Positions 1-5,053 of a DNA stretch of 5,053 nt are shown here, in pieces (position 1 is the first letter of the stretch; each line of letters starts with the position of its first letter). The translations under genes were made by a program, and so were the position numbers. Origin of the DNA: Desulfonatronospira sp. Its GTDB lineage: Bacteria > Desulfobacterota > Desulfovibrionia > Desulfovibrionales > Desulfonatronovibrionaceae. The notes below the pieces were generated by a model. It saw only the letters and a program-made list of their open reading frames with translations. It was not told the DNA's origin and searched no databases. The stretch covers positions 1 through 5,053 of the forward strand of contig PWGS01000208.1 in the NCBI GenBank assembly GCA_003554505.1. Direction: 5' to 3'.

Positions 1-1
1 A

Positions 2-112
2 ATTTAGCCCAAATAATTGTGCTTGTCCATCCCGCGTTTCAGTAACCACCCGGACTTTTCCATTTTTTTTAAAATTGCGAAGAACCTGCCGATGGTTGAG
101 TTTATCCCTGAT
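2..112 (-). other. Possible gene remnant or partial ORF running off the left edge
   Basis: Read on the minus strand from 112 down to 2 there is an open frame of 37 codons after an in-frame TGA (115-113). It has a protein-like ending that includes HRQVLRNFKKNGKVRV followed by VTETRDGQAQLFGLN. No ATG or usable GTG/TTG start lies near its beginning and no ribosome binding site is visible, so if it was ever coding it has lost its start or carries a frameshift. An 8-A run (70-63 on the minus strand) is a plausible slippage point. The frame overlaps the rightward promoter at 96-124. I do not recognise a family. It may equally be chance; the plus strand also has a 14-codon frame ending at TAA 43-45 that could be the tail of an upstream gene. 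Confidence 0.2.
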
Positions 113-124
113 TCAAACTATACT
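96..124 (+). promoter_or_regulatory. Sigma70-type promoter, probable native promoter of the M16C gene
   Basis: TTGAGT (96-101) and TATACT (119-124) are separated by exactly 17 nt. The -10 box matches the consensus at 5 of 6 positions and the -35 box at 4 of 6. Transcription would start near 131 and read right. If the inserted element and one copy of its target duplication (147-430) are removed, this start lies only about 45 nt upstream of the GTG start of the M16C gene, a normal leader length. This supports it as the ancestral promoter. It is a prediction from sequence only. Confidence 0.55.
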
Positions 125-138
125 GGAGGACTTTAAAA

Positions 139-146
139 CAATTTTT
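139..146. repeat. Target-site duplication, left copy (CAATTTTT)
   Basis: CAATTTTT abuts the first base of the left terminal inverted repeat. An identical copy abuts the outer end of the right repeat (423-430). A perfect 8-bp direct repeat placed exactly at both boundaries of an inverted-repeat element is what staggered-cut transposition leaves behind. The AT-rich target would give some chance matching, but not this exact placement. Confidence 0.75.
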
Positions 147-161
147 GTAACTATTCACCAC
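147..161 (+). repeat. Left terminal inverted repeat of the MITE-like element
   Basis: GTAACTATTCACCAC is the inverted partner of 408-422, with a single mismatch at the fifth base (C here, T in the partner). It starts with GTAA directly next to the duplicated target CAATTTTT. About 40 nt of sequence follow that have no counterpart in the right arm before the inner inverted repeat resumes at about 200-204. Confidence 0.75.
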
Positions 162-203
162 CCGCTAAAGCTGGGCAATCTAAGCGTCTGGTTGTAGATC
201 CAT

Positions 204-233
204 GGTCCGGGGGCTTTGCAAACTGGGCGTAAA
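204..233 (+). repeat. Left subterminal fold-back arm
   Basis: This segment matches the reverse complement of 378-407 at 26 of 30 positions without gaps. It begins GGTCCGGGG, contains the palindromic TTTGCAAA core and ends CGTAAA. The match extends outward a few bases through CCATGG here against CCACGG in the partner. Together with the terminal repeats it makes the element a long imperfect hairpin. Confidence 0.7.
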
Positions 234-250
234 CTGTATAAGCGACGCGT

Positions 251-271
251 AGTCACGCCTTTGGCGTGATT
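251..271. repeat. Short hairpin TCACGCC-TTT-GGCGTGA
   Basis: A perfect 7-bp stem (253-259 with 263-269) closes a TTT loop and extends by one G-T and one A-T pair to 251/271. It lies in a segment of about 25 nt present only in the left half of the element, between AAGCG and the AATCAAAACC block that both halves share. No T-run follows on either strand, so it is not a good intrinsic terminator. Its role is unknown. Confidence 0.5.
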
Positions 272-377
272 AATCAAAACCGTAAAACACCAAACCGGAT
301 TCAAAACATGTTACAGAAAAAATCCTGGTTATCACACTCGTGTATAGGTTTTGATTTGCGCTTCCTGGGAGTGAGTT

Positions 378-407
378 TTTACGTCCTGTTTGCAACGTCC
401 CCGGACC
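378..407 (-). repeat. Right subterminal fold-back arm
   Basis: This is the inverted partner of 204-233 (26 of 30 identical). Here the arm directly abuts the terminal inverted repeat at 408, whereas the left arm is separated from its terminal repeat by 42 nt. The two arms have therefore diverged by an insertion or deletion. Confidence 0.7.
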
Positions 408-419
408 GTGGTGAATAAT
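390..419 (+). promoter_or_regulatory. Candidate outward promoter at the right end of the element
   Basis: TTGCAA (390-395) and AATAAT (414-419) are spaced by 18 nt and read out of the element toward the M16C gene. The -10 box matches the consensus at 5 of 6 positions and the -35 box at 4 of 6. The -10 lies inside the terminal repeat, at the one base where the two repeats differ: the left repeat would read AATAGT. If active it would start transcription near 426, about 34 nt before the GTG. The evidence is sequence resemblance only. Confidence 0.25.
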
Positions 420-422
420 TAC
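408..422 (-). repeat. Right terminal inverted repeat of the MITE-like element
   Basis: On the minus strand it reads GTAATTATTCACCAC, 14 of 15 identical to the left repeat. Its outer end at 422 is directly followed by the second copy of CAATTTTT. Confidence 0.75.
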
Positions 423-430
423 CAATTTTT
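423..430. repeat. Target-site duplication, right copy (CAATTTTT)
   Basis: Identical to 139-146 and immediately outside the right terminal repeat. It marks the right boundary of the insertion, 20 nt before the ribosome binding site of the M16C gene. The downstream gene therefore kept its own translation start signals. Confidence 0.75.
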
Positions 431-449
431 AGACAAAATCTCTCTTAAC

Positions 450-454
450 GGAGG
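450..454 (+). promoter_or_regulatory. Ribosome binding site of the M16C gene
   Basis: GGAGG is followed by five A residues and then GTG at 460. It decides the start: an in-frame TAG at 430-432 excludes any earlier start, and the next in-frame ATG is codon 37 (568-570), inside the conserved N-terminal domain. Confidence 0.85.
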
Positions 455-459
455 AAAAA

Positions 460-3378
460 GTGCAGCAAACCAACAGATTCCGCCTTGTGGAAGAAAGGCA
501 TATCCCGGAAATAAACTCCCTGGCCCGCCTTTTCGAGCACCAGAAGACCGGGGCCAGGGTCCTGTCCATGACCAACCAGGATGAAAACAAAGTTTTCGGT
601 ATCACTTTTCGCACCCCACCCAGGGACAACACCGGGGGGGCGCACATCCTGGAGCATTCCGTGCTTTGCGGTTCCCGCAGATACAGGGTCAAGGAACCCT
701 TTGTGGAACTATTGAAAAGCTCGGTGCAGACCTTTTTAAACGCAATCACCTTCCCGGACAAGACCTGCTATCCGGTGGCCAGCCAGAACCGGCAGGACCT
801 GTACAACCTTATGGACGTATACCTGGATGCCGTATTTTTCCCCAATATCCCCCCGGAGGTCTTTGCCCAGGAAGGATGGCACTATGAGCTGCCCTCCCGG
901 GACGCCCCCCTGAAGTTCAAGGGAGTGGTCTACAACGAGATGAAGGGCGCCTACTCCTCGCCGGAGAGCCTCCTTGCCGAGTACTCCCAGCATTCACTGT
1001 ATCCTGAAGGCACTTACGGCCTGGATTCAGGGGGAATCCCCGAGGAGATTCTGAACCTCCCCTACGATGATTTTGTCCAGTTTCACAAAAGATTCTACCA
1101 TCCATCCAACGCCTGGATTTTCTTCTACGGCGACGACCCGGAGCAACAGCGCCTGGACCGGGTGGGAGAGTTTCTGGATCAGTTCGACCCCCTGGAAACG
1201 GATTCGCAGGTCAAAAACCAGCCCAGAACCCACCTGGAGAAAAGGGGGGAGAAAAGCTACAGCTCCACCGATGAAAGCGATCCCAGGTGCTACCTGACCA
1301 TAAACTGGCTTCTGCCGGAAACCAGCTACCCCCAGTTGAACCTCGGGCTGCGCATCCTGGACTTCATCCTCACCGGCATGCCTGCTTCACCTTTGCGTCA
1401 GAGGCTCATAGAGTCCGGTCTGGGCGAGGATCTGGCCGGGGTGGGCCTGGAGACCGACATTTTGCAGATGTACTACTCCACAGGCATGAAAGGAGTGCCC
1501 CCGGAAAACCTGGAACGGGGGGAGTCCCTCATCCAGGAGACCCTGCAGGACCTGGCCCGAAACGGTATTGACCCGGAAATAGTCCAGGCCGCCATGAACA
1601 GCGTGGAATTCGCCCTGCGCGAAAACAACACCGGTTCCTTTCCCCGGGGACTGGCAGTGATGTTCAGGGCTCTGAGCACCTGGCTCTACGATAAAAGCCC
1701 TTTTTCCCTTCTGGAGTTCAGCGATGTCCTGGAACAGATAAAGCTCAGGCTGGAGCAGGGGGAAAAGGTCTTTGAAAACCTGATCCAGGAACATTTCCTG
1801 GATAATGTCCACCGGACCGTGGTTCTTCTAAGACCCGACAGCGACATGGAGCGCAGGATCCAGGAAATGGAGAACCAGCGCCTGGAAGAAGCCAGGAAAA
1901 AACTGGACCAGAAGCAGATGCAGGAACTGGTGGAAAGCACCCAGAGGCTCATGGAATGGCAGGAAGAACCCGACGACCCGGAAGAACTGGCCAGAATCCC
2001 CAGGCTAAAAAGATCGGATATGGAACAAGAAATCCGCCCCGTGCCCAGAAGGGAACAGAAGATCCAGGAAGCCGCTCTGCTCATGCACCCCCAGCCCACC
2101 TCAGGGATTTTCTACCTGGACCTGGGAATGGATCTGCACTTTCTGCCCCAGAAATATCTTTCCTATGTACCGCTTTTCGGCAGAGCCCTGCTGGAAATGG
2201 GCACCTTCAGCCAGGACTATACCGCCCTGACCACCAGGATAAGGCAGCTCACCGGAGGCATCGTCCCGGTGCCTTTCTCCCATTCTGTACGGGGCAGCAG
2301 TGAAAGCACCTGCCGGCTTTTTCTGCGGGGCAAATCCCTGCCGGAAAAAGTCCCGGACATGTTCAGGATATTCAGGGAGGTTCTTACCCAGGTCAAGCTG
2401 GACAATAAAGAACGTTTCAGACAGATGGCCCTGGAAGAAAAGTCCGGCCTGGAGCAGGCCCTGGTGCCTGCGGGGCACCGGGTGGTGGGCATGCGCCTCA
2501 AGGCCAGGTACTCGGAAGCCGACTGGGCCCAGGAACATATGTCCGGTGTGACCTACCTGCTGTTTCTAAGGCATCTCCTGCAGAAGATAGAAAACAACTG
2601 GGAACAGGTCCTTTCCGACCTGGAAGACATCAAGTCTTTGCTGGTGCATAAAGGCAGCATGCTGGTCAACATCACCGCCGAGGAAGACGCCCTGGACCAG
2701 GGCCGGGAATACCTGCAGGACTTTCTGGGAGAGATCCCCCGGGAAGAGGAGACATCGCGCCGGCACTGGAAGTGGAGCTGTACTCCCGGCAATGAGGCCC
2801 TTTTTATACCGGCCCGGGTCAACTACGTCGGCCGGGCCGTGGATCTGGAATCCGGAGCCTACCGGTTTCACGGGTCATCCCTGGCAGCCACCAGGTTTCT
2901 GCGGGCCAGCTGGCTCTGGGACAAGATCCGGGTCCAGGGGGGCGCTTACGGGGCCTTCAGCAGCTACGACCATTTCAACAATGTCATGGCCTTTACCTCT
3001 TACCGCGACCCCAACATCAAGAAAACACTGCAGGCCTTTGCCGGCTCCGGAGCTTATCTTTCCAGGCCGGACCTGGATCCTGAAGAAGTGGAAAAGGCGG
3101 TTATCGGCGCCATCGGTGAAATGGACAGCTACCAGCTCCCCGACGCCAAGGGATTTTCATCCATGATCCGCTACCTGGCCAATATAACCGATGAGTATCG
3201 CCAGAATATAAGAGACGAGATACTTGGTGCTTCAGTGGAAGACTTCCGGGCATTCGGACAGGCCCTGGACCAGGCCCTGAAAAAAGACAAGGGGGTTGTA
3301 AGCATCCTCGGCGGCCGGAGCCAGATAGAGGAAAACCAGGAAGAGCTGGAGCTGGAAAACAGCTTCCGCCTTCTGTAA
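460..3378 (+). CDS. M16C-family zinc metallopeptidase, PreP (presequence protease)-like
   Basis: This is a 972-residue protein with GTG start, a strong ribosome binding site and TAA stop. It belongs to the M16C (presequence protease/Cym1) group, which degrades unstructured peptides inside a closed two-half chamber. The inverted zinc motif HILEH gives ligands H62 and H66 and the catalytic base E65, within the family signature HILEHSVLCGS. The third ligand is E160 in GVVYNEMKGA. The PreP-typical stretches KEPFVELLKSS, TFLNAITFPDKTCYPVASQN and ENNTGSFPRGL (388-398) are present. Residues ~1-250 form the first M16 domain and ~275-455 the second. A charged helical hinge (~460-515) and the M16C-associated region follow, then the C-terminal half. 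R824 and Y830, spaced by six as in PreP, complete the active site from that half. Length is normal and nothing is broken. No signal peptide or membrane segment is seen, so cytoplasmic peptide turnover is likely; the natural substrate cannot be told from sequence. The gene appears monocistronic, with tandem terminators behind it and a mobile element in its leader. Confidence 0.95.
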   Translation: MQQTNRFRLVEERHIPEINSLARLFEHQKTGARVLSMTNQDENKVFGITFRTPPRDNTGGAHILEHSVLCGSRRYRVKEPFVELLKSSVQTFLNAITFPDKTCYPVASQNRQDLYNLMDVYLDAVFFPNIPPEVFAQEGWHYELPSRDAPLKFKGVVYNEMKGAYSSPESLLAEYSQHSLYPEGTYGLDSGGIPEEILNLPYDDFVQFHKRFYHPSNAWIFFYGDDPEQQRLDRVGEFLDQFDPLETDSQVKNQPRTHLEKRGEKSYSSTDESDPRCYLTINWLLPETSYPQLNLGLRILDFILTGMPASPLRQRLIESGLGEDLAGVGLETDILQMYYSTGMKGVPPENLERGESLIQETLQDLARNGIDPEIVQAAMNSVEFALRENNTGSFPRGLAVMFRALSTWLYDKSPFSLLEFSDVLEQIKLRLEQGEKVFENLIQEHFLDNVHRTVVLLRPDSDMERRIQEMENQRLEEARKKLDQKQMQELVESTQRLMEWQEEPDDPEELARIPRLKRSDMEQEIRPVPRREQKIQEAALLMHPQPTSGIFYLDLGMDLHFLPQKYLSYVPLFGRALLEMGTFSQDYTALTTRIRQLTGGIVPVPFSHSVRGSSESTCRLFLRGKSLPEKVPDMFRIFREVLTQVKLDNKERFRQMALEEKSGLEQALVPAGHRVVGMRLKARYSEADWAQEHMSGVTYLLFLRHLLQKIENNWEQVLSDLEDIKSLLVHKGSMLVNITAEEDALDQGREYLQDFLGEIPREEETSRRHWKWSCTPGNEALFIPARVNYVGRAVDLESGAYRFHGSSLAATRFLRASWLWDKIRVQGGAYGAFSSYDHFNNVMAFTSYRDPNIKKTLQAFAGSGAYLSRPDLDPEEVEKAVIGAIGEMDSYQLPDAKGFSSMIRYLANITDEYRQNIRDEILGASVEDFRAFGQALDQALKKDKGVVSILGGRSQIEENQEELELENSFRLL

Positions 3379-3403
3379 ATATATAAAACACAGCATCCGA
3401 CCC

Positions 3404-3460
3404 AGCCACTTTTTACCCAAATCGAGTCAAACTCAAAATGGGTAAAAAGTGGCTTTTTTT
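3404..3460 (+). terminator. Intrinsic terminator 1 of the M16C gene
   Basis: A perfect 16-bp inverted repeat (3404-3419, AGCCACTTTTTACCCA, with 3439-3454) closes a 19-nt loop and is followed by a run of seven T (3454-3460). It begins 25 nt after the stop codon. The loop holds a small GAGT-CAA-ACTC mini-stem (3424-3434). Stem length, position and T-run make a strong rho-independent terminator for the plus strand. On the minus strand the same stem is not followed by T. Confidence 0.85.
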
Positions 3461-3502
3461 ACCCAAAACAGGTTTGACTCAAAATGGGTAAAAAATTTTT
3501 TT
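3455..3502 (+). terminator. Second tandem terminator-like hairpin
   Basis: TTTTTTACCCA (3455-3465) pairs with TGGGTAAAAAA (3485-3495) as an 11-bp stem around another 19-nt loop, followed by seven T (3496-3502). The stem is AT-rich and weaker than the first. With terminator 1 it forms two copies of a 46-bp unit (3410-3455 and 3456-3501). The arm copies alternate, so the inner pair (3439-3448 with 3456-3465, 7-nt loop) can also form and would exclude both terminators. Read on the minus strand, that inner hairpin is followed by TTTTGAGTTT and could act weakly for the convergent M23 gene. Confidence 0.6.
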
Positions 3503-3545
3503 CCTGGAAGAAGTACTGTGCTGCACGTGAACTTTCGCTGTAGTA

Positions 3546-4853
3546 TTATTCCTCACTTATTTTACTGAATATGTTATTTTCCAGCCAGGTGCCGTCCCAC
3601 CATTCGGCGGGATTCACCGGAATACCCGACACCAGCACCTCGAAATGCAGGTGATCCCCAACTGCCAGGCCGGTAGTGCCGGTCCTGCCTATATCTTCGC
3701 CTCTGGCGACCTCCTGACCTTCGTTTACGTCAATGCTGCTCAAATGAGCGTAAAGAGTCTGCAGCCCCAGGCCGTGATCCAGAATCACAGTCTGCCCGTA
3801 TATGCCCAGATCCCCTGTAAAAACCACCTCGCCTCTTTCAGCCGCCGGCACCGGAGCCTGGGCCGTGGAAGCCAGGTCCACACCCAGGTGCACCTGGCGG
3901 TCAATTTTTTCACCCTGGTAATAATAAGTCCTGTGGTCCGCATAACCGGCCATAAACGCAGAAGGCTTACGTTTCATGGGCCCTTCCAGCCTGAAACGGG
4001 GAGATGTTCTGGCAGATATCTCGCGCACCCTGTCCCGGTTCTGCTCCCTTAATTCCCGGTTGACCCGCAGAAAGACTCCCAGAAGATCATCTTCCCCTGG
4101 AAACCTGCTTTCGAACTCGGGCATCTGGGAACGCAAAAAGCCATCACTGATATTCATATCGGCCTGTCTGAAATTTCTGGCGTTCACGTGGTAGTTGAAT
4201 CCGCTCACCTGCTTGTTCCCCGCCCTGTCTTGCGCCATGACCCTGGGGGTATCCCCCTGGGGATCAGCATCATAGGCAAAGGAAAAAAGGCAGTAATAAT
4301 TGCCGTCTGGTTTCTGGTAAGCCGGGAAAAAGTATTCACCCAGCTGAACCCCGGTCTTTTCCACTTCCTTGGACAGGGAATATATGACTAGACCGGCACC
4401 GCCCTGGTTCAGGTTGTGTATAGCAGATACCAGAGAGATTGAAGGCGGGATGCTGTCAAAGACCATCTTCCTTGACTCCAGGGATTCGTTGCCCCGCCCC
4501 CAGTTGACAATGGACCGGTCCACCGCCCGGACCCGAAGCTCGAACTCGCCCTGGTCCAGAGCAGGCAGTTCAAGGCTTGCTTCCAGGTCATTGATTCCAG
4601 GCTCTATTTCTTCCTGAACCGACTTTTTAACCTCGCCGTCCTGAAGCACCTGTACTTCAAAGTATTTAAGGCCCAGCCCAGGATCATGCACCTGGATTTC
4701 AAATGGCTCTTCAGCATTTGTGTAGCTCACCTCAGGTGCAATGCCGATTATGGGTTCTTCTTTATCCACGTAGTTGACATATACGTATCCCGCACCAACT
4801 GCCAGGATCAAGACCAGGACCAGCCAGAAGCCTTTTTTGAATTTTACAGCCAT
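3546..4853 (-). CDS. Membrane-anchored M23-family (LytM-type) peptidase with Ig-like N-terminal region
   Basis: This is a 435-residue protein, ATG start, TAA stop. A basic N-terminus (MAVKFKK) followed by a hydrophobic segment at ~9-27 predicts a membrane anchor or uncleaved signal, with the rest outside the cytoplasmic membrane. Residues ~30-135 and ~136-222 look like two beta-sandwich (Ig-like) modules, judged from alternating strands and the DSIPPSISLV junction; this is weaker than the peptidase call. A charged helical linker (~225-290) leads to the M23 domain (~297-420). Zinc ligands are H322 and D326 (HLGVD) and H403 (second His of HLHFEV); catalytic histidines are H370 (LYAHLS) and H401. 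All are present, so this should be an active peptidoglycan cross-link or peptide endopeptidase, unlike the inactive EnvC/NlpD type. Its likely role is cell-wall remodelling in the periplasm; the exact bond cut is unknown. It converges with the M16C gene, with 167 nt between them. Confidence 0.92.
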   Translation of the reverse strand: MAVKFKKGFWLVLVLILAVGAGYVYVNYVDKEEPIIGIAPEVSYTNAEEPFEIQVHDPGLGLKYFEVQVLQDGEVKKSVQEEIEPGINDLEASLELPALDQGEFELRVRAVDRSIVNWGRGNESLESRKMVFDSIPPSISLVSAIHNLNQGGAGLVIYSLSKEVEKTGVQLGEYFFPAYQKPDGNYYCLFSFAYDADPQGDTPRVMAQDRAGNKQVSGFNYHVNARNFRQADMNISDGFLRSQMPEFESRFPGEDDLLGVFLRVNRELREQNRDRVREISARTSPRFRLEGPMKRKPSAFMAGYADHRTYYYQGEKIDRQVHLGVDLASTAQAPVPAAERGEVVFTGDLGIYGQTVILDHGLGLQTLYAHLSSIDVNEGQEVARGEDIGRTGTTGLAVGDHLHFEVLVSGIPVNPAEWWDGTWLENNIFSKISEE

Positions 4854-4857
4854 AACA

Positions 4858-4862
4858 TCCTC
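4858..4862 (-). promoter_or_regulatory. Ribosome binding site of the M23 gene
   Basis: On the minus strand GAGGA sits four nt before the ATG at 4853. This short spacing is still workable and supports that start, which also gives a proper basic-then-hydrophobic N-terminus. The site overlaps the TGA stop (4863-4861) of the small upstream frame. Confidence 0.7.
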
Positions 4863-4929
4863 ATATTATTAAAAATTCGTATATCCCTTCCTCAACGGAA
4901 CTTTTTCCCATCACCTGATAGGCCTTCAT
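4861..4929 (-). CDS. Candidate 22-residue leader peptide upstream of the M23 gene
   Basis: On the minus strand an ATG at 4929 opens a frame of 22 codons that ends with TGA at 4863-4861. The peptide begins MKAYQVMGKSSVEEG and ends IYEFLII. A weak purine-rich stretch (GGGGTAAG) precedes it. The stop overlaps the GAGGA ribosome binding site of the M23 gene, the arrangement expected for translational coupling or a leader peptide. No runs of a single amino acid suggest attenuation. A short frame like this can easily arise by chance, and no family is recognised. Confidence 0.22.
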   Translation of the reverse strand: MKAYQVMGKSSVEEGIYEFLII

Positions 4930-5053
4930 CTTACCCCGGTAAAACAAAAAATCAATACCAAAGTACTAGAATCACGGGGCAACTGGAGTATTTTTTTCGG
5001 GACAATTTGAGGGTAGTTTGAACTTGCTATGCGCTTCTGTTTCAGGTAAGTAG
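4930..5053. other. Intergenic region upstream of the M23 gene, no gene seen
   Basis: This AT-rich stretch probably holds the promoter of the leftward M23 gene. I found no box pair good enough to name; TTGCCC with GGTATT (17-nt spacing, minus strand) is the best and is poor. A small imperfect palindrome TTACC-CC-GGTAA lies at 4931-4942 and could bind a regulator, but is short. Nothing convincing is coded on either strand up to the window edge. Confidence 0.4.

Larger units (their letters stand above)
147..422. mobile_element. MITE-like non-autonomous insertion element, 276 bp, IS66-like ends
   Basis: The element is bounded by inverted repeats GTAACTATTCACCAC (147-161) and, on the other strand, GTAATTATTCACCAC (408-422), which match at 14 of 15 positions. 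Both ends are flanked by the identical 8-bp direct repeat CAATTTTT. Inside, the two halves fold back on each other: 204-233 pairs with 378-407 at 26 of 30 positions, 272-281 pairs perfectly with 347-356, and 293-301 pairs with 321-330 apart from one extra base. No ORF long enough to encode a transposase is present, so movement would need an enzyme supplied from elsewhere. Ends beginning GTAA and an 8-bp target duplication are typical of the IS66 family; that assignment is inferred from these two traits alone. The insertion lies between the probable promoter and the ribosome binding site of the M16C gene. Confidence 0.72.

Noticed and set aside
4..63. Alternative minus-strand frame (MEKSGWLLKRGMDKHNYLG) faintly reminiscent of HicA toxins
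   Set aside because: It has only 19 codons, no ribosome binding site, and lacks the key histidine context of HicA. The resemblance is too slight to name.
251..271. Hairpin as a rho-independent terminator
   Set aside because: The stem is sound but neither strand has a T-run after it. It lies inside the mobile element and fits better as part of its fold-back structure.
390..584. 64-codon plus-strand frame beginning in the mobile element and running into the M16C gene
   Set aside because: It crosses the element boundary and overlaps the M16C start in another frame. Its product has no protein-like features and no ribosome binding site.
1387..1812. 141-codon minus-strand frame inside the M16C gene, and similar frames at 1686-2099 and 2101-2538
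   Set aside because: They are antisense shadows of a clearly conserved gene, with low-complexity composition and no start signals.
3379..3545. CRISPR-like array from the repeated ACTCAAAATGGGTAAAAA
   Set aside because: There are only two copies, they form hairpins followed by T-runs directly after a gene, and there are no spacer-like units of regular length beyond them.
4686..5021. 111-codon plus-strand frame opposite the start of the M23 gene
   Set aside because: It is mostly antisense to the M23 gene, has no ribosome binding site and shows no recognisable protein character. The M23 frame has complete family motifs.

Overview
The window looks like bacterial chromosome. It holds two large intact genes facing each other, with compact intergenic regions and Shine-Dalgarno sites. 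The GC-richer coding style, the PreP-type M16C peptidase and the Ig-like plus M23 envelope peptidase would suit a deltaproteobacterium of the Desulfovibrio type. That placement is an impression from the proteins, not proof.

Left part (1-459): there is no intact gene here. The first ~110 bases contain a short open frame on the minus strand that runs off the window edge and may be a gene remnant. A good sigma70-type promoter (TTGAGT, 17-nt spacer, TATACT; 96-124) points right, toward the M16C gene. Between this promoter and the gene's ribosome binding site lies a 276-bp element (147-422). It has 15-bp terminal inverted repeats starting GTAA (14 of 15 matching), longer fold-back arms inside, and a perfect 8-bp direct duplication CAATTTTT on both sides. 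This is the signature of a transposase-less, MITE-like insertion. GTAA ends with 8-bp duplications are what IS66-family transposases produce.

Middle (460-3378, + strand): a 972-residue zinc metallopeptidase of the M16C/PreP (presequence protease) group. All catalytic residues are visible and there is no signal peptide, so it probably degrades peptides in the cytoplasm. Downstream are two tandem terminator-like hairpins built from a 46-bp repeat, giving alternating copies of the same arm that can pair in more than one way.

Right part (3546-4853, - strand): a 435-residue membrane-anchored envelope protein. It has an N-terminal membrane segment, two Ig-like-looking beta regions, a charged helical linker and a complete M23 (LytM-type) endopeptidase domain at the C-terminus. 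Upstream of it (4854-5053) is a leader region with a 22-codon candidate ORF whose stop codon overlaps the ribosome binding site of the M23 gene. I found no convincing promoter there.

The two peptidases converge on the terminator region and are transcribed separately; nothing shows they act together. The most notable feature is the small mobile element lodged in the 5' untranslated region of the M16C gene.
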